Assembly: GCA_023101725.1 (NCBI GenBank)
Contig: JALJCO010001361.1
Location: 1-64,000, forward strand
DNA from: Atherinomorus stipes
Lineage: Eukaryota > Chordata > Actinopteri > Atheriniformes > Atherinidae
Direction: 5' to 3'
DNA: 64,000 bases
Of the stretch, positions 57,448 to 64,000 are shown in pieces (position 1 is the stretch's first letter; every line of letters starts with the position of its first letter). The notes below the pieces were generated by a model. The model was not told where the DNA came from. It saw only the letters and a program-made list of their open reading frames with translations, and searched no databases. Made by a program: the position numbers and the translations under genes.

Positions 57448-57757
57448 AAAGTGTCATGTTTTAGTTGTGTGATGCCAGTTTTATCAAGAAATTTTGTGTT
57501 CCCGGTAGGGCTGGGCGATAAACCGGAAATTTACCGACACGACATTTCCAGCGATAACCGACGTAATTTTTTCCCGTGTCTGTTTGTTCGGTGCTGCGGC
57601 CACTTTTAGAAAGCCAGTGGAATTGCTGCACGGGACGTTTTTGTTCTCAAACTTGTCATAGTTTCTTGTAATGTGACATTCCTGCACTGGAGCTTCGTGT
57701 TTTTCATCATCTTTTGCATGTTTTCTGTACAACATATGTCTGTAAATGATCAGTGAC
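57448..57757. other. dennd1a intron with hAT-like fragment
   Basis: TAGGGCTGGGCGATAAACCG at 57507 is the start of a hAT-like end (compare 5189). The rest is undefined. Confidence 0.45.
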
Positions 57758-57959
57758 GTTTGTCACGCTTAAATGTTTCAGATCATCAAACAAATTTAAA
57801 TATAAAGATAACTCAAATAAACACAAAAAGCAGTTTTTAAATGGAGATTTTTATTTCTAAGGGGGGAAAAAAATCCAAACCTCCATGTCCCTGTGTGAAA
57901 AAGTGATCTTCCCTAAACCTAATAACTGGTTGTTCCACCTTAGCAGCAACAACTGGCAA

Positions 57960-60222
57960 TCAAGCGTTTGTGATAACTGGCAGTGAGTCTTCTACAGCGC
58001 TGTGGAGGAATTTTGTTCCATCATCTTTGCAGAATTGTTGTAATTCAGCCACATTGGAGGCTTTTCCAGCATGAACCGCCTTTTTAAGGTCATGCCACAG
58101 CATCTCAATGGGATTCAGGTGGGGGCTTTGACTAGGCCACTCCAAAGTCTTCATGTTGTTGTTCTTAAGCCATTCAGAGGTGGACTTGCTGGTGTGTTCT
58201 GGATCATTGTTCTGCTGCAGAACCCAAGTGCGCTTCAGCTTGAGGTCACCAACAGATGGCCGGACGTTCTCCTTCAGGATTTTTTTGGTAGAAGCAGAAT
58301 TCATGGTTCCATTTACCACAGCAAGTCTTCCAGGTCCTGAAGCAGCAAAACAGCCCCAGACCATCACACTACCACCACCATATTTTACTGTTGCTATGAT
58401 GTTCCTTTTCTGAAATGCCGTGTTACTTTTACGCCAGATGTAATGGGACCTCCACTAGGCCTGCACGATTTTAACAAAAAAACCTAATTGCGATTTTTCT
58501 GACAAATATTGCGATTGCGATTCGATTTTACATTTGATAGTTTAAAATGCATAAAACTAAAATGATCAATTAAAGAAGTTTTTACTTTTCCAACAATAAT
58601 ATACTTTACAAAATTATTTATGTGTCCAGCATCCTCTCCTGGATGTTGAACCTGAGAAATCTCTAATAAAAACTACACAGTGAGTTTGTTCAATGTTTTG
58701 TGATTACTACAAAAGTGATTAATTATAGTTACTAACTCCATCTCCCAAAAATAACAGCGTTTATAACAGAGTTTCAGTTTTGTAAAATAGATAATCCCTT
58801 GGAAAAGTAATAATTCTGTTACTTTTTAATATTCCCATTGGCTTAACTTTAATCTCTGTGTTGAATTATTCCTGATAAAAGTGAATATCAGATCTCACTA
58901 ATGAATGAAACAGAAACTGCTCCAGAGGAGCTTCAGCTCTACCGGCTTCCAGCCAACATGAAGAAACACGTAGTTTCAATGAACATTTCACGTTGTTCGT
59001 GTCTTTTATCTCTGAGAGAAAACTCACGTTTGTGATTCCAGTTTATAATTCTTCCCGTTTTCTCTGGATTCACCGTTGCTGCGTCTGTAGTGTTTGTGTG
59101 TGTAGTTGTGTGTACCTGTGTTCACATGCGCGGTGCGCGCGACGACTCGTGCTTGCTGACAGTTCATCAGTCCCCGTCATCACTTGTTTGTCGCTGCTTT
59201 ATAAACTGGATTTATAGTCATGCGCTTCTGTCAGGTTTGTGACGCTGCCGCTCCCCTGCAGAGGCTCCACACGAACATCCTCCAACCTGCCGTACAGCTG
59301 GTCTGAAGTTATCACATGCAGACCAACTCAGGAGCTCATGACGAGTGTCCAGATGTAACCGGATCACTCCGCCTCCTCTAGTGTTGTTTCTTTTAACGCC
59401 ATTATTCCATCACTGTTGCTCCTCTCCCGTTACCAAAGAAGTTCCTTCAGCCGTTTTTATGTAGATAATCAGTCACCATGAAAACATTTCGCTCACAGCG
59501 CAACGTGAGGTACACGTGCACTGTTTGTTGTTAACGCTGACTGCAGCAGGTGTATCACCATTTCTGATAGGCCAGCAAGCCAGAAACGCGGGGCGCGACT
59601 ATTTTGATTGGCAAATAGGTTTGTCACTCAAATGTCAGAGAAAAAAAAAACCTCAGGCACATGAGGTTTGGTTATCGCAGTAGTTTAAACCTCAATATCG
59701 ATGCGGTTAAGGTTAATCGTGCAGCCCTAACCTCCACCTTCCAAAATGTTCCACTTTTGTCTCGTCAGTCCACAGAGTATTTTCCCAAAAGTCTTGGGGA
59801 TCATCAAGATGCTTTCTGGCTAAACTGAGACGAGCCTTTATGTTCTTTTTGCTCAGCAGTGGTTTTGGTCTTGGAACTCTGCCATGCAGCCATTTTGCCC
59901 CCCAGTCTCTTTCTGATGGGGGAGTCATGAACACTGACCTTTATTGAGGCAAGTGAGGCCTGCAGTTCTTGGATGTTGTTCTGGGGTCTTTTGTGACCTC
60001 TTGGATGAGTCGTCGCTGTGCTCTTGGGGTCATTTTGGTCGGCCGGCCCCTCCTGGGAAGGTTCACCACTGTTCCATGTTTTCACCATTTGTGGATAATG
60101 GTTCTCACTGTGGTTCTCTGGAGTCCAAAGCTTTAGAAATGGCTTTGGAACCTTTTCCAGACTGATAGATCTCAATGACTTTGTTTCTCATTTGTTCCTG
60201 AATGTCTTTGGATGGCAGCATG
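57960..60222 (-). pseudogene. Tc1-like transposase pseudogene, interrupted
   Basis: On the minus strand it begins with ATG at 60222 (MLPSKDIQEQMRNKVIEI). A frameshift falls soon after KALDS. RGRPTKMTP-like and VSVHDSPIRKRLGGKMAAW pieces follow, and the frame is cut by the 1274-bp hAT at 59729-58456. It resumes with MMVWGCFAASGPGRLAVVNG and the catalytic QQNNDPEHTSK and SPHLNPIEMLWHDLKK blocks. It stops at 57960. The catalytic acids are present, but the gene is broken. Confidence 0.9.
58456..59729. mobile_element. hAT non-autonomous element (1274 bp)
   Basis: The ends TAGGCCTGCACGATTTTAAC and GTTAATCGTGCAGCCCTA are inverted. ACCTCCAC flanks both sides exactly (58448-58455, 59730-59737). No transposase. 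The Tc1 sequence reads on in register when one ACCTCCAC is removed. Confidence 0.93.
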
Positions 60223-60622
60223 ATGTCTAGCTTTGGAGGATCTTTTGGTCTACTTCACTTTGTCAGGCAGGTCCTATTTAAGTCATTTCTGATGGAGAAC
60301 AGGTGTGGCAGTAATCAGGCCTGGGTGTGGATAGAGAATTGAACTCAGCTTTCCAAAGATGTGATAAACCACAGTTAATTTATGTTTTAACAGGGGGGGG
60401 GGGGAGGGGGGGGGCAGGCAATCACTTTTTCCACACAGGACCATGGAGGTTTGGATTTTTTTTCCCCCTTATGAAAATTTTCATTTAAAAACTGCATTTT
60501 GTGTTTACTTGTGTTATCTTTGTCTCACATTTAAATTTGTTTGATGATCTGAAGCATATAATCGGACAAACATGCAAAGAAGTAAGAAATCAGGAAGGAG
60601 CAAACCCTTTTTCACACAACTT

Positions 60623-61596
60623 TATGCGACCTGGTCCAGACTCCGTCCTCTCATCTCTCTGGTTCCCGACGGCCAGTTTGGGTTTGTTTTTCCCACAAGT
60701 TTTCACCTGGAGGTGATTCAGAGTGTGAATGAGTTACCTTGGCCCTACACAAACTTTTCTGTGTGTCAGAGGGCTTCTGGCTCGTCTGCAGGGTCACATG
60801 TGAAGTCGTGGGGGGGTAACGCTCCTGCAGCATTTTTGCTATCTTATAAAGAAGTCAGCATCTCTGTGGAGGTTTTTTTTTTCTTTTAATCTGCAGAGCA
60901 GCTAATTTCCCGGCTTCTGGGGAGAGCTGGTCGGCTGTATTTCTGCGAATTTCTTCCTGTTGGAGACTTTGTTTCATCACTTCCTGTTGAAGAAAGTGTC
61001 TGTTCTGGGTTATGTGTTTTTTTTTCTAAGCAGCTTCCCTCGTTCATTTAAAAGCATTAAGGTTCAGAAATGACTGGACAGCAGCGTCTAACTGGAGTCA
61101 GGAGGGATTCTATCAGGATGCCTTATTGGATTCATCTGGTTCTAGTTTCATGCGTCTGTGCTGAAAGCTGAGCCTTCACCACCCCACCTGAACACCGTGT
61201 GGATGAAACCTGACGACGACTGTGTGCAGAGATATTCTCCTGTCCCATCTTTAACACCTCCCTGAGCTAAAAGCCAGAAATTCAATCTTTATTTCAGACT
61301 CACACACATGTAAAGTTAAAACGATGGCTTCAGGTCAGAGCTGCTGGTTCACGTGATTTTTGGCCTCTGGAACGAGTGAATGAGGGTTTTTCTGAGCAGA
61401 ACATTCATTATTAGTTTAGAGAAGTGGAAGTTTTCTTGTGTGTGTTCAGTTTCTTCCTGCTGAGTCTGACTCACTGAGCTCTGACTCATAGACTCGTGTC
61501 CACGGACAGAAATTAGACTCAATGATGGCTGCAAACATCTGTCACATGATTGAAGCTTTATGATGAACTTTGTGCTTTTACAGATTGTGTTTGAAT

Positions 61597-61629
<33 letters not shown>

Positions 61630-63327
61630 ATAATGACTGTAATATCGATGGTAAAATGATAATAATAATAGACTTTAGACTTTATTGTCCCTACTTCCAT
61701 CACATAACATGACATGACAGTACTAACTACGTAGGACGCTACATAAAGATACACAGACGCAACATGAAGTACTACACGAGACATGTTGTAGTACTAGAAC
61801 GTTCAGCAGGACGTTTTGTGACTGCAGGCGTCAGGCTTTTGCTAAAACCAGCCTTCCTGCACCGCAGTGACCTGAACGGATGGAATAATGCTTTGGTACA
61901 GTGAAATAAGGAGACGTGGAGCGACAGAGTCCTTTTAAGTTTATAATAAGTTTAAAGAGTTTAACCCTTTCAACTCTGTGCCTTTTTAAAACATCTGCTT
62001 AAAAATTGTTCACCCAATAATGAAATGAGTATATATCAGATAAGATCAACTTTATTGTCCCTCGAAGGGAAATTTGTCTTCGGCACAGTCGTACAGATGC
62101 AGCTGCATAACATAAAATAACAGCTGATAGGAAAAAAAAACTTCAAGGGCTGTTTAAATACTAAAGGAGTCATAGTAAAGAGAGATTTGTGTTAGATCTA
62201 TGAGTACAGCACCAGCAAATGTATTACTGGTGAAAAATAAATGTAGAGGAGACATAGAAATGGAAGCAGATACAGGCTTGCCAAAAAAAACAAACAACAA
62301 CAACAAATAACAGTAGGATTAAATGCAGGATTAAAGAGATTTTATTGCAGATCGTTGGGGGACCTCAGATTTGAAAGGGTCAAGTTCATAATGATGATAA
62401 TGACAATAATTATGATAATAATAATAATAAGATGATAATAATAATAATATGTAATAATGCTGAAAAAAATTGAATTCTAAGGAAAAAGTCAGAATTCTCA
62501 CTTTTACCCAGAAAATTTTTTTAAAAGTTGTGATTTTTTTTTTTCAATTTCAGAAAAACAAAAGTCAGAATTCTGACTTTTCTCAGAATTTTATTTCTTT
62601 TCTTTAGTAAAATGCAAATATTATCGATGATAAAAAAAAAAAAAAAAAAAGTAAAAACAGTGATAAAATAAAATCTGTGACTGGAATCCTAAAGGAGCTC
62701 TGCAGTGGTCCCGGCTGGAGGAGACAAAGATCTGGACCAGCTCCTCACCAGTCAGGGACACACGGGGTGGAGTTTCGTGGGATCTCCTGCTTTGGTCCTC
62801 GTGAGCTGCCGTCCTGCTACTTTTCACTTCTGCAACACGCCGACAAGACAAAATGGGCAGTGCACGTACATTTATAAACTTTGGTTCAAAAATATTTAAA
62901 AAAGCAGGACATCACATAATAATGGAGGACAGAGAAATACTGATTTTGGCTCGCATCAGAAGCAAAATGTGCGTTTTGGCGCAGGGCTTCATCAGAACAT
63001 CATATGCCTGAATCTGCAGATTTCCTTCTTAAACAAATCACAAGAGTAGAGTCACTGCACAGCTGGACTGGCTGTGACTGAACAAGCACCAGTCACCACT
63101 TGAAAGAGGTGGAACATACAGACCAACCTTCACTGAACAACTGAAACAAGTTCACTGGACTTTTTAAGCTTTTTTAACCTGGAAATGATGGTGTGTGTAA
63201 AGCTCAAACTGGTGCTGTAAGTAGCGAAACCTCCTCCCAGACGCTTTTATACGTGTTCATACTGCAGTAAGCATCGGTGAGTACTGAGTGTAACTTGTCT
63301 CCATACATCTGTGTGTACTCGTTGCAG
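60623..63327 (+). other. dennd1a intron 2, last part
   Basis: No exon is recognised. (AC)n lies at 61599-61626. GACTTTATTGTCCCT at 61674 and ACTTTATTGTCCCTCGAAGG at 62049 are antisense LINE 3' tails of the type seen at 17500. (AATAAT)n lies at 62395-62450, and AAGTCAGAATTCT-based simple repeats at 62485-62600. Confidence 0.55.
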
Positions 63328-63371
63328 GGCCGGAGGTGCAGAGGCAGTTCCCCGAGGACTACGTAGACCAG
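63328..63371 (+). CDS. dennd1a: dennd1a exon 3
   Basis: After GTTGCAG (63321-63327), 44 nt complete the Gly codon and encode PEVQRQFPEDYVDQ, nearly identical to human PEVQRQFPEDYSDQ. The donor is CAG|GTCTGA, weaker than the others. Exon 2 ends in phase 1, so the join is in frame. Confidence 0.95.
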
Positions 63372-63686
63372 GTCTGACATGCACAATGCCTCGTTTCCTT
63401 CTGAGCACGCTCAGCACATGCAGCTCCTTCCTGTGTTGTTTCGTTTTTACACGTGTAACACCGATTGTATTAGATCCCCTCCGCTGCACAGCTCTCTGAT
63501 TATGATGATTACGATAAATATGGAAGCACTATTTTAATATTCCGCTGTCTGAATGACTCATTCTCCCCGTTTTCACGTCCTTCCACATTCCTCCCCTTCC
63601 AGACTGCACATTTAACTTTCTTCATTTTAACACTCTGCAACAGTTGTAGTGACTATATATAATTCTCCCTCATCTGTGTCTTGCAG

Positions 63687-63736
63687 GAAACTCTCCAGAC
63701 TGTGCCAAAGTTCTGCTTCCCCTTCAGCATGGACAG
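63687..63736 (+). CDS. dennd1a: dennd1a exon 4
   Basis: After GTCTTGCAG (63678-63686), 50 nt encode ETLQTVPKFCFPFSMDR, with the last codon split. KFCFPF is the invariant start of the u-DENN core in the DENND1 family. The donor is ACAG|GTACAG. Later exons lie beyond the right edge. Confidence 0.95.
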
Positions 63737-64000
63737 GTACAGACTCAGTGTCGTGTAAATTAGACGGGGTATTTGTGGTTCCACCAGGGTGGGATCGTCT
63801 GAGTCAGTATGGAGACCTGAGACGTCCTCTGTGAGAGGAGGAGATAAAATGCTGCCAGGAACGTCAGCACAGGAAACAAATGCATCAAAAACAACAGAGT
63901 TGTGCAGAAACACGTCACCTGGAAGGTTTTAAAATTAGCACAAACGGAGAAACTCATGAACCAAACAAAAATAACAGCAACCCAGAGGGAAGGGTGGTGA

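Larger units (their letters stand above)
57758..60622 (-). mobile_element. Tc1/mariner transposon, antisense, split by a hAT insertion
   Basis: Same family as 692-2104. The left TIR is shortened (starts GTTTGTCACGCTTAAATG); the right TIR ends CAGGAAGGAGCAAACCC..TTTTTCACACAACT. The hAT element at 58456-59729 divides it. A G-rich run lies at 60392-60416. Confidence 0.9.

Noticed and set aside
55995..57450. Possible gene from several 60-90 codon frames
   Set aside because: They lie inside a non-autonomous element with subterminal repeats and do not join into a protein.
1..64000. CRISPR arrays, operons, rRNA or tRNA genes
   Set aside because: No spaced identical repeats with unique spacers, no tRNA cloverleaf or rRNA motifs. 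The only tRNA-like match is the retrotransposon primer site.

Overview
The window is vertebrate genomic DNA, almost certainly from a teleost fish. It carries spliced exons of two conserved vertebrate genes. The rest is dense with fish-type repeats: Tc1/mariner, hAT, PIF/Harbinger-like and TTAA-target DNA elements, L2/Rex1/L1-type LINE ends, and one Ty3/Gypsy LTR retrotransposon. I see no bacterial features, CRISPR array, rRNA or tRNA gene.

Genes. nek6 (NIMA-related kinase 6) lies on the minus strand. Five coding exons are recognisable, from the start codon at 9849 down to the exon at 171-277, which ends just before the HRD catalytic loop. The later exons lie left of position 1. A CpG-rich block near 41.6-42.2 kb with a strong minus-strand splice donor at 41835 is the best candidate for its non-coding first exon and promoter, which would make intron 1 about 32 kb. 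dennd1a (DENN-domain Rab35 exchange factor) lies on the plus strand, with coding exons at 49192, 54416, 63328 and 63687, and continues beyond the right edge. The two genes are head to head, like human NEK6 and DENND1A, but no lhx2 is visible between them. The nek6 exon at 171-277 is two bases short of the length its frame requires.

nek6 intron 1 and the intergenic space are filled with nested mobile elements. The centrepiece is an 8.65 kb Ty3/Gypsy element on the minus strand (18938-27586). Its LTRs differ only by four homopolymer bases, it has a tRNA-His-like primer site and a CATG target duplication, and it sits inside an older hAT element (18177-28872). Each LTR holds a 90-bp segment that matches another part of the same LTR with a 250-bp GT...AG intron removed exactly. 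It looks like a spliced leader RNA that was copied back into the LTR.

Other regions: 692-2104 Tc1; 3.7-7.2 kb MITEs and an L2 LINE end; 10-17.9 kb MITEs and a Rex1-like LINE end; 30.9-34.8 kb LINE and hAT fragments and a 15-bp minisatellite; 34.9-35.8 kb foldback MITE; 36.0-37.9 kb abnormal A-rich block, possibly an assembly artefact; 38.1-45.1 kb hAT elements with nested TTAA and foldback elements; 47.0-48.6 kb degenerate AT-rich tandem array; 49.7-54.2 kb transposon remnants with a 35-bp minisatellite split by a hAT insertion; 56.0-60.6 kb a Harbinger-like element and a Tc1 split by a hAT insertion.

All identifications come from reading motifs, splice signals and repeat structure in the sequence and from memory of the families. 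No database search was run.
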